A stretch of 64,000 bases of DNA from Micromonospora sp. C95 (lineage in GTDB: Bacteria; Actinomycetota; Actinomycetes; Mycobacteriales; Micromonosporaceae). This document shows, one piece after another, positions 42,735 to 52,358 of this stretch (positions are counted from its first letter, which is position 1; each line of letters opens with the position of its first letter). Made by a program: the position numbers and the translations under genes. The stretch lies in the NCBI RefSeq assembly GCF_018070465.1, contig NZ_JAGPXT010000017.1, positions 62,001 through 126,000 on the forward strand. Reading direction: 5' to 3'. The notes beneath the pieces were generated by a model, which saw nothing but the letters and a program-made list of their open reading frames with translations, was not told the DNA's origin and ran no database searches.

Positions 42735-43586
42735 GTGAGGGGTCGCGCTCGCGGCCCCTCACCGCTGCCCGAAGGGGCCGCCCGGCTGTGGCGTACCCTC
42801 GGCGCGGCCTTCGTCCTGCTGGTCTTCGTCCCGCCGCTGCTGCTGCTGGTCGCCGGCTCGCTCACCGAGCCCGGACTACCACCGTCCCCGACTCCGCAGC
42901 TGGTACCCGACCCGCTCTCCACCACCGGCTACGAGCGCGCCCTCGACCTCGGCGGCCTGCTGCGCGCCTCGCTCAACTCGCTGCTCGTCGCCGTCGTGGC
43001 GGTGCCGCTGAGCGTGCTGGTCGCCGCACTGGCCGGCTTCGCGCTGGCCCGGATCGCGCCACGCGTCACCACCGTCGTGGTGGCCGCCTCACTCGTCGCG
43101 CTGATGGTGCCGGCGACCGCCCTGCTGGTGCCCCGCTTCGCCATCTTCCGGCTGCTCGGGCTGACCGACACCCTCGTACCCCTGATCGCCCCGGCGCTGC
43201 TGGGCACCTCGCCGCTCTACGTTCTGGTCTACTACCTGGCCTTCCGTGCGCTACCGGCCGACCTGTACGACGCCTGCCTGGTGGAGGACCTGTCGCCGCT
43301 GCGGACCTGGTGGCGGGTCGCGCTGCCGCTGGTGCGGCCGGTGACCGCCGGGCTCACCGCGCTGACCTTCGTGCTGACCTGGTCGAACTTCCTCGACCCG
43401 CTGATCTACGTCTACGACCGCGACCTGTTCACCCTGCCGCTGGCGTTGCGGTCGCTGTCCCTGCTGGACCCGACCAACTTTCCCGTCTTCCTGGCCGGGG
43501 CGGTGATCGCCACGGTGCCCGCGCTCGTGGTCTTCGCGCTGGCGCAGCGGCGCTTCCTGCGCCACGACGACCGATCCGAGGGATGA
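42735..43586 (+). CDS. Sugar ABC transporter permease (MalG type)
   Basis: 283 residues with six helices. The EAA coupling loop is LYDACLVEDLSPLRTWWRVALPLVRP. It forms the second half of the membrane channel with the MalF-type gene at 45945. The GTG start lacks an obvious ribosome-binding site. Its stop overlaps the solute-binding gene start by 4 bases. Confidence 0.88.
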   Translation: MRGRARGPSPLPEGAARLWRTLGAAFVLLVFVPPLLLLVAGSLTEPGLPPSPTPQLVPDPLSTTGYERALDLGGLLRASLNSLLVAVVAVPLSVLVAALAGFALARIAPRVTTVVVAASLVALMVPATALLVPRFAIFRLLGLTDTLVPLIAPALLGTSPLYVLVYYLAFRALPADLYDACLVEDLSPLRTWWRVALPLVRPVTAGLTALTFVLTWSNFLDPLIYVYDRDLFTLPLALRSLSLLDPTNFPVFLAGAVIATVPALVVFALAQRRFLRHDDRSEG

Positions 43587-44914
43587 CCATCGTGCGAATC
43601 AGATCCCTGTCCGCCCTCGCGGTGAGCGCCCTGCTCGCCCTCGCCGGCTGTGGTTCCGGCGGCGGGTCCGCCCCCGGTGACCCGGTCAAGCTGCTGGTGT
43701 TCGGCGCTCCGGAGGAGTTGGGCGCGTACCGCACGCTCGCCGACGCGTACCAGCAGGCCCGGGCCGGTGAGCGGATCCAGCTGATCGAGGCCAGCGACCG
43801 CAAGGACCTGCTGGCCCGGCTCGCCACCTCGGTCGCCGGCGGCGCACCGCCGGACCTGTTCCTGATGAACTACCGCTTCTACGGACAGTTCGCCGCCAAG
43901 GGGGTGGTGGAGCCGCTCGACGAGCGGATCGCCGCCTCGTCGGTCCTCGACCCGGCCGACTACTACCCGGTCGCGATGGAGGCGTTCCGGTGGGACGGTG
44001 CCCAACTGTGCCTGCCGCAGAACGTCTCCAGCCTCGCCGTCTACTACAACCGCACGCTGTTCACCAAGTACGGGGTGGCCGAGCCGAAGTCCGGCTGGAC
44101 CTGGAACGACCTCGTCGCCACCGCCACCCTGATGACCCGCGACGACCGGGGGCTGGTGATCAAGGGCACCGAGGCCGAGGGGGCGGCGCGGCTGCCGGCG
44201 GTGCACGGCCTCGGCGTGGAACCGTCGATCATCCGGCTGGCCCCGCTGGTCTGGTCCAACGGCGGTGAGATCGTCGACGACCCCGACCGGCCGACCCGGC
44301 TCACCCTGGACAGCCCGGCCGCCCGGGAGGCGCTGCGAAACCTGATCGACCTGCGGCAGGCGTACGGGGTGGTGCCCAGCGACGCCGAGGTGGAGGCGGA
44401 GGACGACGAGTCTCGTTTCCTCAACGGCCGGCTCGCCATGCTGATGACCTCCCGCCGGGCCACCACCAACTTCCGCACCATCACCGGCTTCGAGTGGGAC
44501 GTCGCACCGCTGCCGGTCTACCGGCAGCCGGTCGGGGTGCTGCACTCCGACGCGTACTGCATGACCCGGGGGTCGCGGAACAAGGACGCCGCGTGGCGGT
44601 TCATGGAGTACGCGATGGGGGAGGAGGGACAACGGATCATCGCCGCGACCGGGCGTACCGTACCGTCGCACATGGGGGTGTCCCGCTCACCGGCGTTCCT
44701 GGACCCGGATCAGCCGCCCCGCAACTCGCAGGTCTTCCTCGACGCCATCCCGACCGTCCGGGCGCTGCCGACGGTCTCCACCTGGCCCGAGATCGAGGAC
44801 CTCAGCTACGGCATCCTGGAGAACGCCGTGCACCGTGGCGACAAGCTCGACGACGTGATCCGGGAACTGGACACCAAGAGCCGGCCGATGTTCGCCCGAG
44901 GGGAGAACGGGTGA
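43583..44914 (+). CDS. Lipoprotein sugar-binding protein of the ABC importer
   Basis: 443 residues. A lipobox signal (LSALAVSALLALAGCGSGGG) makes it a surface lipoprotein. The fold is of the extracellular solute-binding protein family 1 (PPDLFLMNYRFYGQFAAKGVVEPLDE, VYYNRTLFTKYGV, WNDLVATATLM, DAAWRFMEYAMGEEGQ). It delivers an oligosaccharide to the permeases. It overlaps both neighbours by 4 bases (ATGA before, GTGA after). Confidence 0.92.
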   Translation: MTIVRIRSLSALAVSALLALAGCGSGGGSAPGDPVKLLVFGAPEELGAYRTLADAYQQARAGERIQLIEASDRKDLLARLATSVAGGAPPDLFLMNYRFYGQFAAKGVVEPLDERIAASSVLDPADYYPVAMEAFRWDGAQLCLPQNVSSLAVYYNRTLFTKYGVAEPKSGWTWNDLVATATLMTRDDRGLVIKGTEAEGAARLPAVHGLGVEPSIIRLAPLVWSNGGEIVDDPDRPTRLTLDSPAAREALRNLIDLRQAYGVVPSDAEVEAEDDESRFLNGRLAMLMTSRRATTNFRTITGFEWDVAPLPVYRQPVGVLHSDAYCMTRGSRNKDAAWRFMEYAMGEEGQRIIAATGRTVPSHMGVSRSPAFLDPDQPPRNSQVFLDAIPTVRALPTVSTWPEIEDLSYGILENAVHRGDKLDDVIRELDTKSRPMFARGENG

Positions 44915-45948
44915 CCGACGGGCTCGTCCTCGACGGGGTCAGCGCCGCCTATCGCGACACCACCGTGCTGCACGAGGTGGATCTCACCGTCGCCCGGGGT
45001 GAGCTGCTGGTGGTGCTCGGCCCTTCCGGTGCCGGCAAGTCGACGGTGCTGCGGGTGGTCGCCGGCCTGGAACCGGTCACCGCGGGTCGGGTCCGCATCG
45101 CCGACCGCGACGTCACCGACGAACGGCCCGGTCGACGCAACGTGTCGATGGTTTTCCAGTCGTACGCCCTGTTCCCGCACCTGACCGTGGTCGAGAACAT
45201 CGCCTTCGGGCTGGAGGTCCGCGACACCCCGCGCCGGCTGGCTCGCGAACAGGCCCGGGCAGCCGCCGAGACGGTCGGTTGCGCCGGGCTGCTCGACCGC
45301 CGGCCCGGGCAGCTCTCCGGCGGGGAACGCCAGCGGGTCGCCCTGGCCCGGGCGCTGGTCCGCGAACCGGACGTGTTTCTGCTCGACGAGCCGTTGTCCA
45401 ACCTGGACCTGGCGTTGCGCGCCGAGATGCGGGCCGAGTTGCGGGCCCTGCACGAGCGGATCGGGGCGACGATGGTGCACGTCACCCACGACCAGACCGA
45501 GGCGCTGGTGCTCGCCGACCGGATCGCGGTGCTGCGGGACGGGCAGGTCGAGCAGGTGGGCACCCCGGACGAGATTTGGCGCACCCCGGCGAGCAGTTTC
45601 GTGGCCCGGTTCGTCGGCTCACCGGCGATGAACCTGCTGCCGGCCGACGGCCCGCTGCGACCACGAGGCGACGCGCCCACGCTGAAGGACGAGGAACTGC
45701 TGGAGATCGGGTTCCGACCCGAGGCCGTCGCGCTCGACTCGACCGAGGGCACCCCGGCCACCGTCGAGCGGGTCGAGGTGATCGGCGAGGACGCCTTCGC
45801 GTACCTCCGCCTCGCCGCCGGACAACAGGTGGTCGCCCGGGTGCCGGCGGCCCGCCGGCCCGACCGGGGCGCGACGGTACGCCTCGACGTGCGGTGGGCC
45901 GACACGCACCTGTTCCACGCCGCCACCGGCCGCCGGTACCAGCCGTGA
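44911..45948 (+). CDS. Sugar ABC transporter ATP-binding protein (MalK/UgpC type)
   Basis: 345 residues, with all motifs intact: Walker A GPSGAGKST, Q-loop VFQSYALFPH, signature LSGGERQRVALARAL, Walker B VFLLDEPLSNLD and the H-loop HVTHDQTEA. A C-terminal TOBE-like regulatory domain follows (EIGFRPEAVAL, EVIGEDAFAYLRL). MsiK-type ATPases in actinomycetes can serve several importers, but this one is in its own operon. Compare the catalytically dead ATPase at 55392. Confidence 0.93.
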   Translation: MTDGLVLDGVSAAYRDTTVLHEVDLTVARGELLVVLGPSGAGKSTVLRVVAGLEPVTAGRVRIADRDVTDERPGRRNVSMVFQSYALFPHLTVVENIAFGLEVRDTPRRLAREQARAAAETVGCAGLLDRRPGQLSGGERQRVALARALVREPDVFLLDEPLSNLDLALRAEMRAELRALHERIGATMVHVTHDQTEALVLADRIAVLRDGQVEQVGTPDEIWRTPASSFVARFVGSPAMNLLPADGPLRPRGDAPTLKDEELLEIGFRPEAVALDSTEGTPATVERVEVIGEDAFAYLRLAAGQQVVARVPAARRPDRGATVRLDVRWADTHLFHAATGRRYQP

Positions 45949-46889
45949 GCGCCGGCGGTGCGGCGCCGGGCCGGCGAGGTGCCCGGCCGGACAGCCGGGC
46001 ACGGCGGCAGTTGGCGTTGATGCTTACGCCCTACCTGATCGGGCTGGTCGGGTTGGTGCTGGTGCCCGCCCTGGTCACGCTCGGCATGTCGGTCACCGAC
46101 TACGACCTGCTGCGCCCGCCGACCTGGGCCGGACTAAACAACTTCGCCGCCCTGCTGGACGACCCGATATTCCGGGTGGCGCTGCTCAACTCGGTGGTCT
46201 TCGCCCTGGTGGCCGTACCGCTGCGGCTGCTGCTGGCCCTTGGCCTGGCGCTGCTGCTGCACCGCCGGGCGGCCGGTGTCGGCACCGCTCGCACCGCCGC
46301 GCTGCTGCCCACCGCCGTACCCGAGATCGCGTACGGCCTGCTCTGGCTGTGGCTGTTCAATCCGTTGTACGGGCCGATCAACCAACTGCTGCGGGCCGGC
46401 GGGGAGAACGGCTTGACGGTGCTGGGGCGTACCCCGCCGCAGTGGTTGACCGACCCGACAAGTGCCCGCGCCGGGATCATCCTGATGAGCCTGTTCACCA
46501 TGGGGGAGACCTTCGTGGTGCTGCTGGCCGCCCGGCGGGCACTGCCCCGCGACGTGTACGAGATGGCCGCCATCGAGGACGCCACCGGCTGGGACGTCTT
46601 CCGCCGGATCACCCTGCCGCTGCTGGCCCCGGTGCTCGCCCTGCTGGCCGTCCGCGACGCCGTGGCCAGCCTGCACTTCACCTTCGTGCCGGCGTTCGTG
46701 GTCACCGACGGCGGCCCCCCGCCGTACGCCACCACCTACCTGTCGCTGTTCGTCTACCAGACCGGGTTCGAGTACCTGCGGTACGGCTACGCGGCGGCGG
46801 CGACCCTGGTGATGATGCTGCTGACCGTCGCCGCGGTGCTGGTGCAGTGGCGGCTCATCCGCCGCTACCGTCGCTTCTACCAGGTGTGA
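45945..46889 (+). CDS. Sugar ABC transporter permease (MalF type)
   Basis: 314 residues from the GTG at 45945, which overlaps the ATPase stop. Six or more helices; the EAA loop is VYEMAAIEDATGWDVFRRITLPLLAP. It completes the importer. No regulator or glycosidase follows; the 157 bases to the next gene show no feature. Confidence 0.9.
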   Translation: MSAGGAAPGRRGARPDSRARRQLALMLTPYLIGLVGLVLVPALVTLGMSVTDYDLLRPPTWAGLNNFAALLDDPIFRVALLNSVVFALVAVPLRLLLALGLALLLHRRAAGVGTARTAALLPTAVPEIAYGLLWLWLFNPLYGPINQLLRAGGENGLTVLGRTPPQWLTDPTSARAGIILMSLFTMGETFVVLLAARRALPRDVYEMAAIEDATGWDVFRRITLPLLAPVLALLAVRDAVASLHFTFVPAFVVTDGGPPPYATTYLSLFVYQTGFEYLRYGYAAAATLVMMLLTVAAVLVQWRLIRRYRRFYQV

Positions 46890-47046
46890 CGGTGCCGCGT
46901 GGCGTCCGTCCCGGGCGGATCCCACGTGGGCCCGCTGTCGACCTGAACCGTCCCTGCTATCGCCGTCGATCCGGCTGTGCCATCAGCTCGACAGGTTCGC
47001 CGGACCCACCACCCGCCCCCACCCGTGCGCCGCGCCGACCGCGACG

Positions 47047-48633
47047 TCAGTGCGCGCCGAGGCGGGCGATCGGCTCGACCAGTTCGCGTTCCTCGTACGA
47101 CAGGTGGGACAGCAACGTGTCGCTGAGCAGGTCCACCGCCGCCCGCAGGTCGGCCATCCCGTCCGGGGTGGCCACGAAGGCGACGAGCGCCCGGTCCACG
47201 CCCTCCAGTACGTCGTGGATGGCGTGGTGTTCCTCCTCGAGCCGGTCGATGACCGGTGCCAGCCGCGGGTCGGCTCGTCGCAGGTGCGGAAAGAGCGACC
47301 GGTCCTCGATCGTGTGGTGAGTGGTGACCACCCGGCAGTACGACTCGCAGTAGGTGCCCAACGTCCACTTGTTCTGCCGCATGGTCATCGTGTTGATGTG
47401 CGAGCGGGCCGTACCCACGTCGATCAGACCGACCGCGACCTGCTCGATCAGGTCGTGGATCTGGGCCAGCTCGGCCCGCAGACCGTCGTGCACGTCGATC
47501 AGGTGCTGTGCGCCGGCCTGGTCGTGCGCGGTGTAGGTGCGCTGCGGATCCGGGGCCGGTCCGGCCGGTCGGGCCGCCTCGTCCCACACCCGCACGTCGC
47601 TGCGGCGTACGCCGTCGTCGGGCGTCGGCACCACGGCGAACGGTGCCGCGCCGATCCTGGTCGGGCGTCCGGTCTGGCCGGTCTGGGTGGCCGTCTGGCC
47701 GGTCTGGGCGGCGGTCTGGTCGGTCGGGGCGGCGGTCGGCGGGTCGGCGCGTTCGGCGGCGACGAGTTCCCGGGTGGCTGGTGCCACCTCGGCGGCGAAC
47801 CGCCGTAGCTCGTCCGGGTCGTCGCTGGCCAGGATGAACGTGCTGATTCCCTCGGTGAGGGCCAGGTCGGCGAGTTCCTCGGCCCACTGCTCGGCCGGGC
47901 CGTTCAGCGGGCCGCTCCCGGCGGCCGCGAACCGTCCGTTGACGTTGAGCAGCCGGCGCACGTCGGTGGGGGAGCGTCCGGCGTCGGTGGCGGCCTCGTC
48001 GATGATGGCGTTGCCCCGGGCCAGATCGCCGGGTTGCAGGTAGGCCAGGGAGGGCAGCCAGCCGTCGGCCAGCCGCCCGGTCAACGCCAGCATCCGCGGC
48101 TTGTAGGCACCGAGCCAGATGCTCACGTCGTGGGCGGGGGCCGGCCCGCGCTTGGCGCCGACCGCCCGGTGGAACTCGCCGTCGACCCGGACGCCGCCGC
48201 GGGCGTCGACGTCCCAGATCTGGCGGATGATCTCGATCGCCTCCGCCAGGGCACGCACCCCCTGCCCGGGGCTGAGGCGGCGGCCACCCATCGCCTCGAT
48301 GGCGTCCCAGAACGCGCCGGCGCCGAGCCCGAGTTCCATCCGGCCGGCGCTGAGCAGGTCGAGGCTGGCCACGCTCCGGGCGAGTACCGCGGGCGGGCGC
48401 AGCGGCAGGTTCGTGACGTTTGCGGACAGGCGTACCCGTTCGGTGCGGGCGGCGACGAAGCTGAGCAGGGTCCAGGTGTCCAGGAACGCCGGCTGGTAAG
48501 GATGGTCCTGGAACGTGACCAGATCGAGCCCGACCTGCTCGGAGAGCATGGCCAGGCCGACCGGTCGCATCGGGTCGGCGTTGCCGGGCGTGAGAAAGGA
48601 CCCGAAGGTCAGTGGGTGCCCGTAGTCGCTCAT
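47047..48633 (-). CDS. LLM-class oxidoreductase fused to a hemerythrin-like domain
   Basis: 528 residues. Residues 1-~290 are a luciferase-like TIM barrel (FGSFLTPGNADPMRPVGLAMLSEQVGLDLVTFQDHPY, LGLGAGAFWDAIEAMGG), typical of F420- or FMN-dependent oxidoreductases. A low-complexity linker with AQTGQT repeats follows (about 290-370). Residues ~380-528 are a hemerythrin-like four-helix bundle with His/Glu ligands: IDVHDGLRAELAQIHDLIEQ, HHTIEDRSLFPHL, EEEHHAIHDVL and LSHLSYEERELVEPI. The start at 48633 has a GGAAGG site. It is divergent from a MarR regulator, with a dyad operator between them. Confidence 0.85.
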   Translation of the reverse strand: MSDYGHPLTFGSFLTPGNADPMRPVGLAMLSEQVGLDLVTFQDHPYQPAFLDTWTLLSFVAARTERVRLSANVTNLPLRPPAVLARSVASLDLLSAGRMELGLGAGAFWDAIEAMGGRRLSPGQGVRALAEAIEIIRQIWDVDARGGVRVDGEFHRAVGAKRGPAPAHDVSIWLGAYKPRMLALTGRLADGWLPSLAYLQPGDLARGNAIIDEAATDAGRSPTDVRRLLNVNGRFAAAGSGPLNGPAEQWAEELADLALTEGISTFILASDDPDELRRFAAEVAPATRELVAAERADPPTAAPTDQTAAQTGQTATQTGQTGRPTRIGAAPFAVVPTPDDGVRRSDVRVWDEAARPAGPAPDPQRTYTAHDQAGAQHLIDVHDGLRAELAQIHDLIEQVAVGLIDVGTARSHINTMTMRQNKWTLGTYCESYCRVVTTHHTIEDRSLFPHLRRADPRLAPVIDRLEEEHHAIHDVLEGVDRALVAFVATPDGMADLRAAVDLLSDTLLSHLSYEERELVEPIARLGAH

Positions 48634-48680
48634 CTCGGCCGTCCTTCCGGTCCTGCGGCGCGGACCCGCACCGCAGGGAA

Positions 48681-48701
48681 ATGTTATGTCGTACAGAACA
48701 T
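48681..48701. promoter_or_regulatory. MarR-type operator dyad
   Basis: A 21-bp palindrome of the form ATGTTnTGTnnnACAnAACAT in the 109-base region between the LLM-hemerythrin and MarR genes. Sixteen of 21 positions are symmetric. The region is markedly AT-rich compared with its surroundings. The MarR protein probably binds here and controls both genes. Confidence 0.75.
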
Positions 48702-48742
48702 CATTGCTCAAGAAAATATGTGACCTACGCTATCGTGGGCTG

Positions 48743-49279
48743 ATGAGCGGCGCCCAGGCCAGTGACCCGATCAACGACGACCTCGGTTGGATGCTCGGCG
48801 TCGTTTTCCGCGCCTACGTCCGCGCCGCCGACCACGCGGTCGGCGACCTGCCCGGCGGACCACGCGGATACCAGGTGCTCACCGCGGCCGACCGGGAACC
48901 GGCCCGCAACCAGGGCGCGATCGCCGAGGAACTGGGCATCGACCGCACTGTGCTGACGTACCTCATCGACGACCTGGAACAGGCCGGGCTGGTGGTCCGC
49001 CGCCCCGACCCGGCGGACCGGCGCAGCCGCCTGGTCACCCTCACCGAGACCGGCCGGCAGGCCGCGCGGCACCGCCGGGATTCCCTCGGCGCGGTCGAGT
49101 CGCGCCTGTTGCGGGAGTTGTCGCCGGAGCAGGCCGGCACCCTGCGGGCCCTGCTGCGACGGGTGGCCTGTGCGGCGCAGGCGGTCGACCCGCTCACCGA
49201 CCTGTGCCAGGCGGTCGAGGCGGCTGCGGAGCGCCCGCCGACCGGACGCGCGGCACGGCGGCGCCCGACCCGGACCTGA
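48743..49279 (+). CDS. MarR-family transcriptional regulator
   Basis: 178 residues with the winged helix (ARNQGAIAEELGIDRTVLTYLIDDLEQAGLVVRRPDPADRRSRLVTLTETGRQAA) flanked by dimerisation helices. I chose ATG 48743; an in-frame ATG at 48686 lies inside the operator and would add a Lys/Arg-rich leader. It is expected to repress the divergent LLM-hemerythrin gene and itself. Confidence 0.92.
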   Translation: MSGAQASDPINDDLGWMLGVVFRAYVRAADHAVGDLPGGPRGYQVLTAADREPARNQGAIAEELGIDRTVLTYLIDDLEQAGLVVRRPDPADRRSRLVTLTETGRQAARHRRDSLGAVESRLLRELSPEQAGTLRALLRRVACAAQAVDPLTDLCQAVEAAAERPPTGRAARRRPTRT

Positions 49280-49362
49280 CCTGCCGTCTCGCGGGTGCGT
49301 TGGCGGGGCGGCACCGGCCGGCACGGGCACCGGCGGCGTGTTCCCTGGCGTACCGTCCCGGA

Positions 49363-49965
49363 ATGCGGATCACGAAGTACACGCACTCCTGCGTCCGGCT
49401 CGAACACGACGGCGTCGTGCTGGTCATCGATCCGGGCACCTGGAGCGAACCGCGGGCCCTGGTCGGCGCGGACGCCGTCCTGGTCAGCCACGAGCACACC
49501 GACCACATCGACGTGCTCCGGCTCGCCGGCCTCGGCGTACCGGTCTTCGCGCCGGAGGGCGCCGCCCTACCGGACCTGGCGCCGCTACCGGTGACCCGGG
49601 TGCGGCCGGGGCAGTGGTTCACCGCCGCCGGCATCGAGGTGACCGCGGTGGGTGGGCGGCACGCCACCATCCACGGCGGGCAGCCCGACTGTCCCAACCT
49701 CGGCTATCTCGTCGCCGACGCGGTCTACCACCCGGGTGACTCGCTGGCCCCGCCGCAGCGGCCGGTGCGGACCCTGCTGGTGCCGGCGCAGGCGTCCTGG
49801 CTGAAGCTGACCGAGGCGATCGACTTCGCCGTCGGGGTCGACGCGTCCGAGGTTCTCCCGATCCACGACGCGCAGCTCAACGAGCGTGGCCTGGCCAGCG
49901 TCAACGGCTGGTTCGGCGAGACCGTACCGGGCTACCGCTACCTCGCGCCGGGCGAGACCCGTTGA
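49363..49965 (+). CDS. MBL-fold metallo-hydrolase
   Basis: 200 residues with HSCVRLEHDGVVLVIDPG, the metal motif SHEHTDHID, GRHATIHG and YHPGDSL, and a terminal LPIHDAQLNERG. This is the UlaG/UPF0173-like compact beta-lactamase fold with zinc-binding His/Asp. The substrate is unknown. It follows the MarR gene by 83 bases. Confidence 0.88.
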   Translation: MRITKYTHSCVRLEHDGVVLVIDPGTWSEPRALVGADAVLVSHEHTDHIDVLRLAGLGVPVFAPEGAALPDLAPLPVTRVRPGQWFTAAGIEVTAVGGRHATIHGGQPDCPNLGYLVADAVYHPGDSLAPPQRPVRTLLVPAQASWLKLTEAIDFAVGVDASEVLPIHDAQLNERGLASVNGWFGETVPGYRYLAPGETR

Positions 49966-49973
49966 ACCTCCGG

Positions 49974-52358
49974 TCATCCCGGGCGAGGCTCGGCGGAGCG
50001 CTCACCGCCCAGGCGGGCGTCGGCGGCCTGCTGACCCTCCTCGTCGCCGGCCACCGCGCAGATGTCCGCCGCGTCCGCCCAGCGCCCACGGGCCTCCTCG
50101 TCGTCACCGAGCGCCGCCGCCGCGTCGCCCAGATGCAACAGCGTCCGGCCCAGCCCGGCGTCCGGGCGGCCACCCTCGCGCAACCGCCAGCTCTCGGCCA
50201 GCAGCTCGTACGCCTGGCGGGCCTGCCCCGGTGCCACGCCGAGCAGTGCCACGCCCGCGTTGAGCAGCGCCACCGCCCGGTTGGTCGGATCGCCGAGCGA
50301 CTCGTACTCCCGCAGCGCGGCCCGCCACGCCTGTGCCGCGTCGAGGTGCTCGCCCATCGCCGAGTGGACCAGCACCAGATTCGTCAACGCCGCCGCGTAG
50401 CCACGTGCGTCGCCGAGCGAACGGAACGAGTTCGCCGCCCGTACCAGCAGGTCGTGCGCGGTTTCCAGCTCGTATCGCGCCAGCCTCGCCGCGCCCAGCC
50501 CGAGGTCGCTGAGCGCCTGACCGGCGCGATCGGCGCTGGCCCGGTGCCGTCGCGACAACTCCAGATGCTCCACCGCCTCGTCGGTGCGCCCGAGGTCGAG
50601 CAGAGCCAGTCCGAGATTCATCCGCGCCTGGGCGGTACCCCGGCGGCCCTGCCCGGCCACCGCCAGACTGAGCGCGGCCACCGCACCGTACGGGTCGTGC
50701 CGGCGGCGACGCAGCACACCCAGCTCGTTGTGGGCCCAACCGGCGATCTCCGGCCGGTCCTGGGCGGTGGGATTGGCCAGCACCGTCCGGCAGACGTCCT
50801 CCCACTCGTCGAGCCGTTCGGTGTGGGCGAGCCAGCCGCACAGTGCCACGGCCAGCCGGAACCACCAGTCCCGTACCCGGCGCGGCAGCGTCTCCACCGC
50901 GCCGGCCGGCACCTTCACCACGGCCAGCAGCAACTCCTGGTGCAGGTCCAACCAGCCGTACGGATCATCGTCGGACAGGCGCTTGTCACGGTCCAGCGCA
51001 CCGGCCGCCAGCGCGGCCACCTGCTGTTCGGCCCGGCGGGCCAGGTGCCGGGTCAGCCGCGCCTGCACGGTGACCCGCCGGTGCACCGGCTCGGCGTCCC
51101 GCAGGTGCATCCTGGCGTAACCGGCGAGCAGCGGACGAACCTCGTACCGGTCGCCGGGCGCGCCGACGACGAAGGCACCGTCGGCCAGTTCGTCGAGCAG
51201 GGTGGCGACCCGGTGCGGCCGTCGTCCGGCGAGCGCGGCGATGGTCGCCCGGTCCAGCGGCACCCGGCTCAGCGACAGCAACCGCCACAGCCGCCGAGCC
51301 TCGCCGCCGAGCGCGTGGTATGCGGTGTCGCGGGCGGTGACCAGCCCGGTCACCGGTGACCCGCCCACCCGCTGGTGCGGAGGTGTGTCGGCGGCGCGGT
51401 GCAGCGCGTGCAGCACGTCGGCAGGCCGCCAGCCGTGCTGCGCGCTGCGCCGGCCAAGCTCCGTCACCGCGCGCGGCTGCCGTCCGCACAGCTCGACGAC
51501 GGCCCGTACCGCCGGGTCGGAGCGCGGGTCCGGGCGGTGTGGGCGGGCCACCGCGGTGGCCGCCCCGGCGTCGGCGAACATCTCCACCGCATCGTCGACC
51601 TCCGGCTCGGCCAGCCAGTAAGCCACCACCCCGTCGAGCGCGGCGAGCCGGCCGGTGCCGGCCAGCAGCAACCGGCAGTCCCGCGCGGTGGGCGGCAGCA
51701 ACGGCCGGACCTGCGCCGGTGCGTCCACGTTGTCGAGCACCAGCAGCACCTTGCGGCCGTCCAACTGGCCGCGCAGTTCGTCTGCGGCGTCGGCGAGGTC
51801 GTCCGGTCGGCCGGACCGGGGCGCCCGCGTGCCGACGATGCGGGCCAGCGCGGCCAGCACCTCCCGAGGAGAGTGGGCCCGGCCGTCCCGGCGTACGTCG
51901 AGGTAGTACTGCCCGTCGGGGAAGTCCGCGCGGCTCAGGTTCGCCGCCTGGATCGCGCACCAGGACGTACCGACGGCGCGCCGGCCCACCACCGCCACCG
52001 CGTGTTCCGGGGCGAGCATGGCCACCACCGCCTCCGCCTGGCCCCGCCGACCGGAGTACCCGGCCGGCCAGGGCAGCGTCGGTGCACCGCTGCTCGCCCG
52101 GGCCTCGGTCTCCTCGCCGGCAAGCAGCTGTTCGCGTTGCCGCCGCCGCCACTCCACCAGGAAGGAAGCGGCCAGCCCGAGCACCGCCAGCCCCAGGCTC
52201 GCCGAGCCGAGAACGGTGAGGGACAGGTCGGAGATCAGGTTGCCGGTGACGTTGCCGAGCACGGCGCTGACGCCGGCGCCGACAACCCCGCCGGCGGCCA
52301 GCAGCACGCTCAACAGCCGTGACCGTTGGCCGGGCCGCCGTGGTGGCGGCCCGGTCAT
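49974..52358 (-). CDS. Membrane-anchored NB-ARC-like/TPR protein with degenerate P-loop
   Basis: 794 residues. Two N-terminal helices at about 15-35 and 47-69 form a membrane hairpin. The NB-ARC-like domain begins near 100. Its P-loop reads VGRRAVGTSW (about 124-133), where the catalytic Lys and the GxGKT geometry are lost; Walker B KVLLVLDNVD (203-212) is kept. A winged-helix-like segment follows (LSLSRVPLDRATIAALAGRRPHRVATLLDELAD), then about five TPR repeats from 560 (IAGWAHNELGVLRRRRHD, AQARMNLGLALLDLGRTDEAVEHL and so on). It is the last gene of the operon with a defective ABC ATPase, coupled by a 4-base overlap. It probably acts as a scaffold or sensor. Confidence 0.8.
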   Translation of the reverse strand: MTGPPPRRPGQRSRLLSVLLAAGGVVGAGVSAVLGNVTGNLISDLSLTVLGSASLGLAVLGLAASFLVEWRRRQREQLLAGEETEARASSGAPTLPWPAGYSGRRGQAEAVVAMLAPEHAVAVVGRRAVGTSWCAIQAANLSRADFPDGQYYLDVRRDGRAHSPREVLAALARIVGTRAPRSGRPDDLADAADELRGQLDGRKVLLVLDNVDAPAQVRPLLPPTARDCRLLLAGTGRLAALDGVVAYWLAEPEVDDAVEMFADAGAATAVARPHRPDPRSDPAVRAVVELCGRQPRAVTELGRRSAQHGWRPADVLHALHRAADTPPHQRVGGSPVTGLVTARDTAYHALGGEARRLWRLLSLSRVPLDRATIAALAGRRPHRVATLLDELADGAFVVGAPGDRYEVRPLLAGYARMHLRDAEPVHRRVTVQARLTRHLARRAEQQVAALAAGALDRDKRLSDDDPYGWLDLHQELLLAVVKVPAGAVETLPRRVRDWWFRLAVALCGWLAHTERLDEWEDVCRTVLANPTAQDRPEIAGWAHNELGVLRRRRHDPYGAVAALSLAVAGQGRRGTAQARMNLGLALLDLGRTDEAVEHLELSRRHRASADRAGQALSDLGLGAARLARYELETAHDLLVRAANSFRSLGDARGYAAALTNLVLVHSAMGEHLDAAQAWRAALREYESLGDPTNRAVALLNAGVALLGVAPGQARQAYELLAESWRLREGGRPDAGLGRTLLHLGDAAAALGDDEEARGRWADAADICAVAGDEEGQQAADARLGGERSAEPRPG

